From: Molossus alvarezi
Taxonomy: Eukaryota; Chordata; Mammalia; Chiroptera; Molossidae
Reading direction: 5' to 3'
Length of the DNA stretch: 64,000 nt
Assembly (NCBI GenBank): GCA_037176705.1
Contig: CM073898.1
Span: 40,815,988-40,879,987, forward strand
The translations under genes were made by a program, and so were the position numbers. Positions 49,061 to 61,476 of this stretch are shown in pieces. Every line of letters starts with the position of its first letter. Within the stretch, counting starts at the first letter, position 1. Below the pieces are notes generated by a model. The model saw nothing but the letters and a program-made list of their open reading frames with translations. It was not told the origin of the DNA and made no database searches.

Positions 49061-49579
49061 ACTGAGTGAGTATTAATTAAAATACTTGTTTTAAGTTAAT
49101 AATTTACATTTTTTTCTGAAGAGAACATGATTTCAATCAAAGACCTCTTTGAATTTTCACTAAAATTCTATTTAAATAGATTACACTTGTAGTGAAAACA
49201 AAACAAAACACCACCACAATTTAGGGGAAGGTAAGACTACTGAGATGCAGCCTTAGGCTTAATACCTAGAAATTTCCATTTCAAAATGAGGAGTGTCCTC
49301 AGTAGCCACGGAGACTGATTCAAAAGCCAATTACTTCTGTGTGCTCTCTCCCCCACTTAGTCTGATTTGTGGTGAAGGCTACACACACAGGGAAAATGTC
49401 AAATAAAACATTCACTGTCTCCATAAAATACCCTCGCATTACAAGAGGATAATCCTGCTTCTTTGAACTAGCTAAAAACTGACCTTCCCTCACTCCAAAC
49501 CTCCTGTAAGAGTCCCAGGACAGGTTGTTCTGACATTCTTTTAACATCATCTCATCATCACAGCCAAAACTAATCACAA
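49061..49579. other. Unassigned sequence
   Basis: No gene recognised. The 94-codon minus frame at 49,320-49,604 has no motif. Confidence 0.4.
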
Positions 49580-49990
49580 GAATATTACCCGTTGACAGGT
49601 GCATTTATTCTGTCAATTAAATCAGATGGTTAAATCGAAATGTGCCCCAAATCTCTCTTGTTTGCATTATCCATATTGGCGTTTCTTGGCTGAGGTTCAT
49701 TGCTGGCTGGAAGTCGTCCAGCCCCCACAGAGTCACTTTGCAATATTGTGCCAGCAAGTTTCCATGCTCTGCAGCAGCCGCTCCGGAGAGGCCAGAGCAG
49801 CACTACAGGACTGACCTGGAATGTTATATTGCTTCACTAAGATTTATTAAAAAATGGAAGGAGGGAGACTTAGATCAATGTTTTTGGAATGGAAGAGGAT
49901 ATATCACGTCATGGCTAAGCACAGGTGACACGTAGGCAGTGAAGCGAAGCTGCTGAAGACAAGCGGCGGAAAAGGCTCCAGGAAGGATAA
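49580..49990. promoter_or_regulatory. Candidate conserved non-coding block
   Basis: Single-copy, GC-balanced text in an AT-rich, repeat-laden neighbourhood. It has an octamer-like TTTGCATTA (about 49,662), 'catattggcg' and a CAGCAGCCGCTCC stretch (about 49,774). Overlapping 71- and 97-codon frames start in it but have no recognisable domain. Conservation is guessed from text only. Confidence 0.25.
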
Positions 49991-51549
49991 AACCAGCCGT
50001 ACGCCAGCTTTCAGCCTTTTTTCTAAAACTCCCCTCCGCCAAAATGACCAAAAAATAAAAAACAGTCCCCTAAAGAATGACTCCTTCTGTGAAGACCATC
50101 TTCCTAAGACACTATGTAAATATACCCTAATGAATTATGGAGCCTAAATTCTGAACCACATTCCCATGTTCTCCAAACAGGGAGTAAGTTCACACATTTT
50201 GGCCAGAATAACTCATCACAATGAGGCACATTTAAGGACAGGTCTTGGGTTCTAACCCCTAGTTGAAGTGCCAGGATGTTTTCGGCTCCCATTTTGAAAT
50301 TCTTTGCTTTTTTTCAGTCAGTGACACCACCTAAGTATAGCTATAGAGATGCCTGTTTGTGTGTGTGTGTATGTGTTTTTTGCAGGGTGCATTTGAAAAG
50401 CAAATAGCTCTTCTTTGGAGAGCATGAATAGAAAACACAAAATGAAATGAAGAGGTAATGAGTGAAAAAATATCTAGGGTGTGAACAAGAGTTGACATGT
50501 TAGACTATAATGGTAGAGTCATTGGAGAATGTCATGTCCTCTAAAGGTATGTTTGGACATAACTGCAAATTTCATTCTGCACATTATCTACCTGAAAGGC
50601 CCTAATAGCTTCTTGGAAACATTTCAGATTGTCAAATAAACATACATGCAGACTGCTGTTTTTAAAGCTCGGTATTGCATTATCTTGCCTAAATATCAGA
50701 AAGTTCCCAATATCTGTAACTGTATTTAGCTTTTATATCAATGTGTATTATCTACCCAGGGAGCCAAGATGATTCTCCACAATGCTTTGGCTAACTACAG
50801 AGTCAGTGATTTTTGGGGGAGTGGGGGGCATCAAGCTTTATATCTTTATATCATGGCATAGGATTTTAGCCACTCTACTTTCATTGACTCTAATAGTTTA
50901 GTCCCCACCTACCACTTGAAGAGTTTAAATCTATGCTTTGTCTTTGAGGACAGTTACAGTCAGATAAATATCTATTCTGGCCAATTTGTAACATAGGTAT
51001 TCTACACCCTTAAGAGAAGCTGTTTTAGCCAGTTTTGTACATTTTTATTTGAGCACTTCTAAAAAAATGTGCATTTTATACCCAAGAGAATTATTTGATC
51101 TCCAGCTTGGCTAATTAGCATTAAGGACATGAATTTCACATAATAAAAACATATATTAAGATTGTCAGGAGAAAAAATAGCCATCAAGTGTGCACACTAA
51201 CCAGTTGGGGTTTTTTATCATCCAGGAGTTCTGCAATATCACATCTAGTTCATCAAGACTGAGTTGCTCCCTGCTGAGGATGAGAAATGGAGAAAAGATC
51301 CCAACAGGACCAGAAGCAGAGCAAGGCTTAATCTGCATCTTAAATAATTATTTCTCAAAGATGCAGTCAGTAATCAAAAAGGATCTATTTGTTAAAGTTT
51401 AAAATCTAGTATATAATTCTTTATGTGAAAGTGACAGTAAAATGTCTCTTGAATGTTCCACTGACCAGGCTAATATAACAGCTACAACTGAAGAACCAAA
51501 CCTAAAGTCAGATGTGAGCACCATATAAAAAGGTACAATTTCCTATAGG
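49991..51549. other. Unassigned sequence
   Basis: A short (GT)n lies near 50,357-50,376. Nothing else recognised. Confidence 0.45.
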
Positions 51550-51735
51550 CTTTTTGTGTCCCAGGTATTGTGTCCAGTGCTTTGCATTTACTATCTTATT
51601 TAATTTGGGCAACAAGTCTATGAAGTATGATTTATTATACCCATTTGACAGATAAGGAAAGTGAGATCCAAAGAGTTTCAGTATCTTGACCATAACATGT
51701 AAGTAAAGCAGCCAGGAGTCAAGTTCAAGTCCTTC
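51550..51735 (-). mobile_element. MIR SINE, antisense
   Basis: The plus strand shows the reversed MIR: 'attatacccatttgacagat' followed by 'aaggaaagtgagat', 'catgtaagtaaagcagccag' and 'agtcaagttcaagtcc'. Confidence 0.8.
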
Positions 51736-52332
51736 AGATCCCAGAGCCTAAACATTAAACTTCTATATTTTACTAGTGTCCTTGACCATGCTTGGTATAT
51801 TCAGATAGAATGAAGATAATTGATTTTTATTTTAAATTGCTTAAAATTTTACACCTTGTTAAGATGCAGAGATACGCATTCCCTTTATATGAGAAAATTA
51901 CTCCTGATAATTCAAGAATTCAAGCTTATTATTAAAGAGTGAGGGAGAGAGCAAAATAAAGAAATCAATGTTACAGTAAACTGAGACTCAAACTTAGCCA
52001 CAGTTCTGATTTTGATCATTTCATAGAAGGCTGAGATCCATCTAACTCTTTTTAGCACCAAAACCTTGATACTGTTCAAGATGTGTAATACATTCTCATG
52101 GGAAAACAAATGATGGTTGGACATGATTTCAAATCAATTGAAAATTCAGACTCTAATAAATAGTTTAATTTTCCACAGGATTATTGGTTACTAATTTGGG
52201 ATATTCTATTAGCATATATGTTCTACTTAATCCTACCACACTTTAATCCTTCCATATGTACATTGTAATAGATCTAATTAACAATATATAAATAACATAT
52301 ATATATATATTAGTATATAAGAAATTTTCGGT
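51736..52332. other. Unassigned AT-rich sequence
   Basis: A short (AT)n lies near 52,298-52,310. No gene. Confidence 0.5.
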
Positions 52333-52346
52333 TACCTCAATCTTTT

Positions 52347-52602
52347 TTTTTTTAATCCTCACCTGAGGATATTTTCCCATTGATTTTCATATAGAGTGGG
52401 AAGGAGGGAGAGGTAGAGGGGGAGAAGGGGAGAGAGGGAGAGAGAGAGAAACATCGATGTCACATATTGATTAGCTGCCTACTGCACAGCCCTGGCTGGG
52501 GATCGAACCACAACCGAGGTACGTGCCCTTGACCATAATCGTACCTGCAACTCTTTGGTCTGTGGGCCAACGCTCTAACTGCTGAGCCAAACTAGCCAGG
52601 GC
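52347..52602 (-). mobile_element. Bat VES-type SINE, antisense
   Basis: The minus strand starts GCCCTGGCTAGTTTGGCTCA, has a pyrimidine body and ends in the hairpin (plus strand ATCCTC-ACCT-GAGGAT at 52,355-52,370) and A tail. The perfect 14-bp target-site duplication TACCTCAATCTTTT is at 52,333-52,346 and 52,603-52,616. Confidence 0.95.
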
Positions 52603-52616
52603 TACCTCAATCTTTT

Positions 52617-55484
52617 AAGTCAGTCAAAGCTACTTATTGAGGGCATCTTCTTGTCCTGGGTTCCCAGTCCTGGGTAATCTCTGCCCTGAATATGTTCTGC
52701 CAATTGCATTCAAGCACCTCTGGTCTAGTCCTAATACAATTCTCAAGAGCATTTCACTTCTGCTTTTTCCAGGGCTCACTCTTAGTGAAAAGATTTTCAA
52801 TTCCTCAAGATTTCCCCCATTACTTTGCAGCACACCCTTAGTTTAAAAGAAAAAAAATTATTTATTTTTCTCCCTGCATCATTTTTTGTATGTATTCTAG
52901 TGTGGGAAGCCACTAACCTAATTTAAAGTACTCACAAATAAACTTTCCTTATATGCACTCTAATGGTGGTGCTATGAACCTATAAGAATGGTCTAATTGC
53001 AGCCAACACTATCAAATGCTCTCCCAATCCTACACATCAAAATCTTTTCTAAAGTTTAGAACTTATTTCAATCCCTACCTTTTTTGTTAGTCTCTCTTAT
53101 AGAGACTTTCCATAATGACCACTTTAAGTAAATGGTCTTCCATAATCTCTGTTTTTTCTAAACAGTCATGACTGTCTCTGTCTATATCACATATTTGACA
53201 TTCAACTGAATACAATCCAAGGTCTGAAACTGTTCAATTGTTTGAATATCTCCCCAAAATACAGATCTCTCCATCACAATCATAAACTGAGAGAACAGAC
53301 TTTGTTTTGTATTTCTTTCCTACGCTCTAATTCAGTTTACTAAGAAAAAAGTATATTTAAGTCCTTAAAATTTACCAAATATGTTCCTAGCATGTTGTGA
53401 ATACAGTAGTGACACAAAAACAGTTGTTGAATTTAAATAGAATCCTATCACTTTTGGTGACTTCGATTTTTAAAATTCAGCTTCTTAAATAAATCCCTTC
53501 CATCTTCTTATTATTGGCCAACAGAGAAGAAAAATTTGTTGAAACCAACAACTTCACATTGAATGACTAATTTATGTAGATACTCACACTACCACAGTCA
53601 TTGAAGATCATTGCATCCTTAGAGATTAAGCTGTCACTAAAGAAACTGCAGAAATTCGAGACTGGACCACTTGAGATAGGCTTCTCTGTTCTGACTCTGG
53701 TTTATCCAGTATTAGTTTTGAATGTGGTCAGCAACAGACATTGGAATCTGGTTTAAGTGAGCATGTATAAAACCACTACCACAAAATGATTCTTACCATT
53801 TTGATGGGGTTATCTGTACCATCCAGAATTTGATATAAGCTATGTGCTAAAAATAAAATGCAAGTGCAAACACCAAAGTTCTATAAACAAATTAGGCCTA
53901 TGCTTGCATCAGTTTAATATAAGCCCACTCAACTCACACTTGACTTTTATTCCTAAGGTCAACCAGGCATCACATCAATGTCGATAAACATGAAATAGAA
54001 GAGAAGTGGGCCCTGGAAAATGGCCATATTTTTCAGATTCCATCCCATATGAGTTTGCTTTTTTTTTTGCCTTTGGGTTGAGCCTTGGCACCATTAATGA
54101 GTGACTTCACTTTGGAGTAAATGAGTATCAACCATCTGACTTCCATTTGTCAGGAGATTTCTGATAAAAACAAAAATAAATGCATGGTAAATTCTGGACT
54201 ACCTATGCTCCCCAAGGGCTTGGCATATGACTAAGCAAATATACTAGCCCAACAGATCTACCTTTCCAAATGAATGGGCCTGGCTCCAGAAAATACAAGT
54301 CTTATAAGGTTGCCAGCTGCCTCAATTTTAGCACAACGATTTAATGTATTTTAAATAAATGTAACATAAGGAAAAAATGCTTTGTACAAATTGGTCATCT
54401 GTTGTTTTTCTGGCTGGCACCATGATTTATGTAATATATCAGTGGAACGACATCTCTCTATCTGTCTCTTGGATAACAAAGTACACATCAAAGTTTCTTT
54501 ATAATGCTTTAACCCCCTGATGACTAGAAAGGTCCTATGAACAATTTATTTCTTCTATCGCATCTAATTAAGTTAAAGATGCCGTTAAATATTTAAGTAT
54601 TTTATTCTTTGCATGTTCCATTTTGCTTCTCCTGGAAACCAGGTTCCCCACGTTCAAGGCTATGGCATTATTTTTTTCATTGCGTACAAAAGTCAGCACT
54701 TAGGATTTGGGTGGCATCCACTTCTACTCAAACTAGCATTAACTAAATTGTCAAAATATCCCAAATTAGTCTTTATTGATTTAGTGTTAATTATAAAGGC
54801 CACATGTGTATATTTACAATCTATTCCTTCTTTTTTCAAGGAAAAAATAGAAATAATATATTCCTCTAGTGTAGCAAAGCATAATGCAAATCTTGTGTTT
54901 TTGGTACAGTACCAACACCAGGGATGACATCAGCACAAATCACTGGAGCATGAAACAGAACAATTGTTTTTAACCTATTTTGGATCATACTCACACATAT
55001 TGTGAAAATCTTAAGAAAACTTGGAACCCTTTCCCCCGAGCAATGTATATTTGCTCTTACATAAATTTTTGCATAGAATTTCAAGAGGTTCACAAGCCAG
55101 AAGAATATGACAATATGATTTTTTTATGTCTTTCAAAGATAAAGCATTGTTTTAGCTCTCTAATTAATCCCACAGGAATAGTATGGTGAATTTGTGTTGT
55201 AGCTTGCTTGTAACAATTGTTTCTGGGCTAGTTTTGTGTTTTTGTTGTTTTTTTTTGGAGCTAATGAGGAAGGAGGTCATAGGTTCAATTCATTTAGGGG
55301 TCAGTTGGTTGTCATACAAAGAAAAGAACTGTGCCATATTGCTGGCCCACCATCTTGCAAATTTATGCATTTTTCTCACCATGAGAGAATGATGGTTCAG
55401 AACAAATCATTTCTTCTGGAAGGAAACTCATAAGTGCTTTTCTTTGCTTTGGGGGTATCAATAATTATATAATTATTGGAAAAC
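52617..55484. other. Unassigned 2.9-kb stretch
   Basis: No gene or dated repeat recognised. The 104-codon frame at 54,613-54,927 has no recognisable domain. Confidence 0.4.
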
Positions 55485-55640
55485 ACAACGTGTTAGAAAG
55501 AATATGAGAGTCGACAGACTAGAACCAAACTCTGCCATGAACTAGATGACTATATGACTTTGGGTAGGTTATTTGGCTTGTCCAGGTCTGTTTTCTCTTT
55601 AAATAAGTGGACCAGACTAGATAATTAGAAATATTTTATC
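55485..55640 (+). mobile_element. MIR SINE
   Basis: 'gagtcgacagactagaacca', 'tgactttgggtaggttattt' and 'aataagtggaccagactaga' follow the MIR order. Confidence 0.7.
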
Positions 55641-57329
55641 TTTCAAATTCTAATCTTAAGAATCTCCATATAGAAAGGAATAGGAATTGCATATAGTAGC
55701 AAAAGTGAAAGTACATGCAAAATGGGTAAACCCTGACAATATTCATAGGATTCAACAGTAATACAAAGTTCCCAGAGTGAAGCATTCTTATCATTGTCAT
55801 TGATTATGGGGAAACTTAACTCACAATTGCTACATATTGATTTACTTTCATCATTAATGTACATGAACTTACATGACCAGATGTATATTTGATGTTGGAA
55901 TCTGTGCTCCTTAGCTTCTAAGGAAGAAAATACACATGCACCAGTAACTTAACAAAAGAAGAGAATATGATTTAAAAAATATTTAAAACTTTCTTGGTTC
56001 AACAGAAAGGGGCAGGAGGACACCTTAAAAGGAACCAGTTTCTTCTACAAGTTAGAAATATCAGATGGTTTCCCTATATAGGCTGATGAAATGCAGTGCA
56101 GATTAAAGTATATAGTTACTTAACCTCCACCACTCACCGTAAAAACACTACATAGCTTTGAAATCTCTGTTTTTCATTTCTATGCCCCTCTCCTCCCCTC
56201 CCTTCCCCACTAGACAGAAACTGTGTAGTTATGTTTGATGTTTTGGTGGTATTTTTGTTTTGTTTTGCTTTTGTAACCAAAAATCGCCTCTACTTTAATT
56301 TGTTTTCTAGTTTGATAATTTGGCTGTGGAGCTAATACCCATTTAAGGGAATATGGTGTGGGACGACTGTGCGGCAATATTAAGTGAGGAAACCATATGT
56401 TTCTTAGCCCCACCATACTGTCTGTGACTGCCCCTCACCCATCTGGATTAGCTTTTTTTTTTAATCAGACAGGCCTGTAGCTGGTGGAATGCCTTTCATT
56501 ACAGGTGTTTGGTGAGATCACACACAAAATAAAGATTTCCAAGGGGAGTGAAGCTATGTAAAAATCCAGAAATGGCAAGTTGATTTCACTTAAAATGCAA
56601 TCCACAGAGGTCTGCTTCAAACTCTTAATTTATAGTATTATCTTTATAGAACATAAGTGACTGCCTGCCTCCAGATAGCTGACACAGTGTCCAGAATATT
56701 CAGAGCTGTCTGGTTTTGATCATGTTATAGTTTGTCTAGAACAGGATTAGAAACAAACTTATTACACCACTAGGTTGTAAACAAAACTGAAAATATATTT
56801 ATTTCATCAAGAACACAGCTTATGTTAAATTCCAAGAAAGGTACAGTTTTTGGCGAAGTAATGAATAATTAAATGCATTCACAATACAAAAACCCCCTTC
56901 TGCAAGTTGTCATTGTAGTCCCATGTCATTTGCTATTTTTTTTGGTATCATTTAAGATACAGCAGCAATAGGCAGAAACATACAATAAAGTCAAGAAGGC
57001 CCTCAACTAAGCAGAAGGTTAAACATGGACACTGACAACTTCCATCATCTGAGATTATATTATCATGGTTTCCTTGAGCTCAAGAGAATTCTCTTCCACT
57101 GACTCATTTGCTGCCCAAATTAAAGTGTAGGTACACAGCCTCAAAGAGGAAATCAAACAAGAGAGAGGGTATAAAAACAATACAAGTGGAGAAGCATGAG
57201 GTTTATATTTTTATGCTAATGTGCTGGTAAGAAAAGGGCTCTATTTGGGGAGCAATAAAGAAGGGGGTGGGGGAAGGCTGTGAGCAGATCTCAGTAAAAA
57301 ACACAGAGGCTTTCTATGCAGATGGGGGA
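55641..57329. other. Unassigned sequence
   Basis: No gene recognised. The last part (56,570-57,329) is repeat-poor and may belong to the conserved-looking block that follows. Confidence 0.4.
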
Positions 57330-58520
57330 TTTAAAAGAAGTAAAATGATAACCACATAGTCAAGAGACTAGAAAAGAGACCTTGATGTTTGATAGTTGTA
57401 ATAACCTGCAGAGTGCTCTAATGGCTCGGGGATCAGGTGCAGAGCTACAGCAATAACGAGAACTGAATAATTATCTCGGCCGTATCTGTATCACCAAAGT
57501 CCCAGAGTATGAGCTATATAAGGAGGCTTCTGCTGCCTCTCCAAGACTTCCTGAAATGTTAAATCACTGATTTGGGAGCACTTCCAGCATTAGTACTGCC
57601 CAGTTAGAAAGAAATAAAGCCCAGAATTCTCCTGTGGCAGTTCTAATGTCTTTGTTAATTATGAATTATGGGTAAACATGCAGACTCACAGAGGTCACGG
57701 CTGTCAGCAACAATAGTTTTCAAGAAGGATTTTTATGAGGGTCTTTTTCACTCCACCATCATGTCCATTTTATATACATAAACAGAGCCAGGCATACAAA
57801 AAATGCTGTTTGCTTTTTTAGGGGAGTTGTATTTGTTTCCCTTTTCCTCCCTCCCCCTCCCCTTGTGTAGAGGCATGTAACCACAGCCAAGCAAAGCGGT
57901 TCCTCACTCGAGTTCTCCTCTGTGACTGACAACAGCTGCACCATTCCAAGGACTAGGCAGAAAGAGTCACTGGGGCTGAGGCTGGGTTAATGATCAGACA
58001 CTGAAAACCACCTCTTTCTTGTTAATAGAGTAAGCGGCCAGTTGGGTAACCCATCAGTAGTGGTCACCTTTCACATACAATGGAGAAACAAAAGCTGCAT
58101 ACAATATGCTTGATTAACCTCGCTTAAATGGCAATGCTGATCTCAAATCTATCCCAAGAGTGTATATAAACAGGATTAAAATTATATTATGTGTGGATCC
58201 AGCCCAACAAAAGCAACTGGCACGAAATCATTTTAATTAGGTGTTAGCCGCTGTAACTCACTCAACTTGGGCATTAATTCTTTTTGTCCCACCAAAGAAC
58301 TTCTGGGCCTTACTGTAAGACAGTGTGAGTGTAGAATAAAGGAAACCCTCAGTGGATAGTAATTCACTTTTGTGCTTCAGTTTTATGTGTAACACGTAGG
58401 TAAGACAGTATAACCAGACCGAAATTTGATCAGAATATTCAGAAAATCTGTGACCATCTTTGTACATAACTTTTTTTCAGGTAGACAGTATCTCTTAAAA
58501 AAAAATGGCTTGGCAAATGT
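57330..58520. promoter_or_regulatory. Candidate developmental enhancer block
   Basis: About 1.2 kb free of recognisable repeats and dense in homeodomain- and forkhead-type words: GTTAATTATGAATTATGGGT followed by a forkhead GTAAACA (57,654-57,678), TGATTAACC (58,111-58,119) and TTTTAATTAGG (58,231-58,241). TATA-like words TATATAAGG (about 57,514) and TATATAAAC (about 58,164) occur but without a gene. No exon is supported. Inferred from motif content only. Confidence 0.3.
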
Positions 58521-59940
58521 TATCTTGTTGACCTTCAAACGTCAAATCACATTAGCATTAGTATTCACGTAGAAGGCCATTTTCTTTGCACATAGCAAAC
58601 TTAGGAACGACATTAACCTCTCCATAAAGGAGAACGAGATTTCAGTGCCAGGCCCCCCTCGTTTATCTTTCTTCCCTTTCCTCTCTTGGTCCTTTATATG
58701 ATATTTTCTCATCATGGGGCCGATGAGTCCTTTCCAGGTTCTAGCTCAGAACAGATGTCACAGGGCAACCTCCCACTGACCTTTCTTGATAAGGTCCTTT
58801 GTTAACTTGGACTGACTTTTAAGACAGGCTAAGCAAGGTTAATCATGCCCCAGATCACATAAGAGAAGATGCATTGTAAAGACTTTCTGTTCAGTTTTAT
58901 AGGAAATAGAAATGAGATAAAAATCAAAGGCCCAGAGAGCACACAGGTAACTCCAATATCTGGATGATGGTTCTGCCCAGCCCAGGTGCTTACCAACAAC
59001 ATGATCTCACTGCACACATCTGAGCTATCTGCAAGCCTTTCCATTTTAAGGAATGTCACTGAAGACTGTTTCCTAGTAGAAAGAGGACCTAAGAGGGAGG
59101 TGATCTTTCTCAGCCAATTCAGAAAGGTACAAGGAGAGCCCCACCAACGCTGTGCCCAGTCCCACCCTTCCCAAGGCCTATGCTTCACTCTTTTGATGAG
59201 CCCACAGTTCACTCTGCCCTGCTAGAAATGACAGCTGGAGGCACGAGGCATTTCTTCCACTAGGACTCGTAAGAAATTCAGAAAACCAGTACACATTGAA
59301 TATCTAAGATAGAAGAGTCATCGCCTTCCCCATCATCCCATGAACCCCCACCACATGATTCCTCATGGGTAGCTTTGACATAGGACTTGCACCTGGGCCT
59401 CACACCAAGGGATTCTGATGTGACTGGTTGTACAGTCAACACATATTTGTCATCGTTATTAACATCACTATGTAGATAAAGTACATTGACCAATCAAAGT
59501 AAAAAAAGGGGGGGAGGGATCTGTCACTGGCATTAACTGGAAATTCCTAAAATATACAGATAGATATATAAATATAGTTTTTAACTTAGACGATAATGAC
59601 TCTTAGAAAATCCAACCGTAAATACCTTCAAGTTCTAGGAAAGCTTGGTAAATAAACTGGATTATTCTGAATAATAGGCAAAAATGTAGAAGTAAGAAAG
59701 AAAAAACTGCGTTCAATGTGCAAGCCAAGTGGATGTCAAGGCAAAAACACAAAAGAAACGTGAGCAGCCACGTGGACAGTAAAGAAGGTGGTAATGAGAG
59801 AAAATCCAGAGTAGCAGATAAAACAAGCTACTTTGCTAGCTGATTATTGAATAGGAAAAAGGAAATTGTTTTATAGAGTCCATAAACCAATTCTTTTTTC
59901 ATAATCTCTTAATTCTGTTTGGATTAAGAAACCAAACCAG
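58521..59940. other. Unassigned sequence; possible hAT fragment near 59,280-59,480
   Basis: The 127-codon minus frame at 58,829-59,212 overlaps a 79-codon plus frame and neither shows a domain. 'gcctcacaccaagggattct' followed by 'gatgtgactggt' (about 59,396) resembles part of a MER5-like hAT element. Nothing coding is supported. Confidence 0.35.
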
Positions 59941-60180
59941 CCAGAGCTGGCTCAGTGGTTAGAGCTTCGGCCTGCGGTCCAGAGAGACCCGGGTTTGGTT
60001 CCCGCAAAGGGCACGTACCTCGGTTGCAGTTTGTCCCCGGCCTTGGTTGGGTCGTGCAGGTGGTAGGCACTCGATGTGTCCCTTTCACGTCGACGTTTCT
60101 CTCTCTCTCTCTCCCTTCCACTCTATCTGAACAAAAAATGGAAAAATGTCCTCGGATGAGGATAAAAAAAAAAGAAAGAA
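59941..60180 (+). mobile_element. Bat VES-type SINE
   Basis: Head from 'ccagagctggctcagtggtt', B-box region 'gggtttggttcccgc', pyrimidine body, hairpin TCCTCGGATGAGGA (60,149-60,162), tail A10 then (GAAA)n. The perfect 14-bp target-site duplication AGAAACCAAACCAG is at 59,927-59,940 and 60,181-60,194. Confidence 0.94.
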
Positions 60181-60289
60181 AGAAACCAAACCAGGTCTCC
60201 TAGGAACAGAATAATTTTTACAGTATGTTAACAACAAATCTTGCCACATTAAAAAAAAATTTTTTTTTTAATTTTATAAAAAGTCAGCT

Positions 60290-60740
60290 TCTGCACCAGA
60301 TTATCAGCGCTCAGAGAACCTCAGGAGCCAGGAGGGAAAAGGTGGGGCTGATCTTGAGTTTGGCAATGGCTACTGTGAGGGAGGCGATTTGATCCATGCA
60401 AATGTCTCCTCGAATCAAGCTTCTATTTTCTGCTTACTCTCATTTTCACTTTTGCCTTTTAATGTTTCCTGAATCTATTCTAAGTGTCCTTTGCCATGGC
60501 AACACCTGCAGGTGAAGGCCCTGCTCCTCGCTACCAGCCTTGCCAGTGATGAAGAGGCAATTAATCACTGCACAAGGGAAGGAGTGTAATCTCTAAGGCA
60601 CCCAGGAACAATTTGAGTACAAGGGTGTCCCTGAAGCACCCTCTTCTCACAGGTGTTTAACCTGTTTAGCCATACATCAGGAAAAGGGAAAGTAAACAAA
60701 GACCCTTTCATCCTCTGTTGTTAACATTTTATCACTCTTT
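60290..60740. promoter_or_regulatory. Candidate enhancer with paired-E-box palindrome
   Basis: Repeat-free, GC-balanced block. GCCATGGCAAC (60,493-60,503), an RFX/X-box-like half site, runs into the perfect 12-bp palindrome CACCTGCAGGTG (60,503-60,514), which carries two CAGGTG/CACCTG E-boxes of the ZEB/Snail/E-protein type. A TAATCA/CAATTAAT cluster lies at about 60,558. No exon visible. Confidence 0.35.
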
Positions 60741-61459
60741 CCCCCAAGACTGATGCATTCTCTAAATTTGTACAAACAGCCCCAAGGAATCGAAGTTACT
60801 TCTGCAGACTGTCATAGGTTCTGAAAGTAGAGGGAACCACTGCTTGCTCTTCCTCTCCTCCACCTTCAAGCCCACGAGGATCCGAGGCCAGCTCCAGTGC
60901 TATCCCTTAGGTGCGGTTACAATGGCTAGGGCCAAGGTATACAACATCCTTGCCTTCCAGGCCTCTGCTAATCATTCCCCATTTCTGAAAAGACTCTTAC
61001 TCAGAGATGTTTCAGTCGATCACCTATACTTCTTATTCATGCCGTCAATAAAAATAGAATGCTACCCACTTATGTTTGATGTTGCAGCCTTTCAAATCAG
61101 GCTTTTAAAACACTTCATGAACCTTGTTTGGGTGCCAAGTACTGCCTTTCTCCCAATGGACAGACAGGCACACAAGAGTCAAGAATCTGACCCAATGACT
61201 GCCTCAAAGGAGTCAACCTGAAGGCTAGACAGAGCCCTGAAGATCTGATACTCTAACCACCCACTTACTCAGCTTCTCTTTGTTGGTTATTATGTCTACA
61301 AAGCTTTATACCCTGGCAGGTCAAGGAGACCACATGTGACAAAGTTGCATTGTTACCTGTTAAGACTCATTGAAAAGTGTTGTGTGATTTAAACTCTATG
61401 TAAACTTGCTATTTTTTGTTGTTTACAAAGTTGACATATTATTCTCTAAAGTCTGCAAT
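60741..61459. other. Unassigned sequence
   Basis: A 125-codon plus frame at 60,844-61,221 has no recognisable domain, a weak start context and no neighbouring splice logic that I could confirm. I do not call it a gene. Confidence 0.4.
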
Positions 61460-61476
61460 AGATGGGTCTGACTCTT

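Noticed and set aside
57511..57530. TATA-box promoter (GAGCTATATAAGGAGGC)
   Set aside because: No downstream exon, start codon context or CpG island. TATA-like words are frequent in AT-rich DNA.
58829..59212. 127-codon minus-strand frame
   Set aside because: Overlaps an opposite-strand frame, has no domain, and partly crosses a possible old hAT fragment.
60844..61221. 125-codon open frame
   Set aside because: No family resemblance, no flanking splice sites that make an exon, and other equally long chance frames occur in the window.
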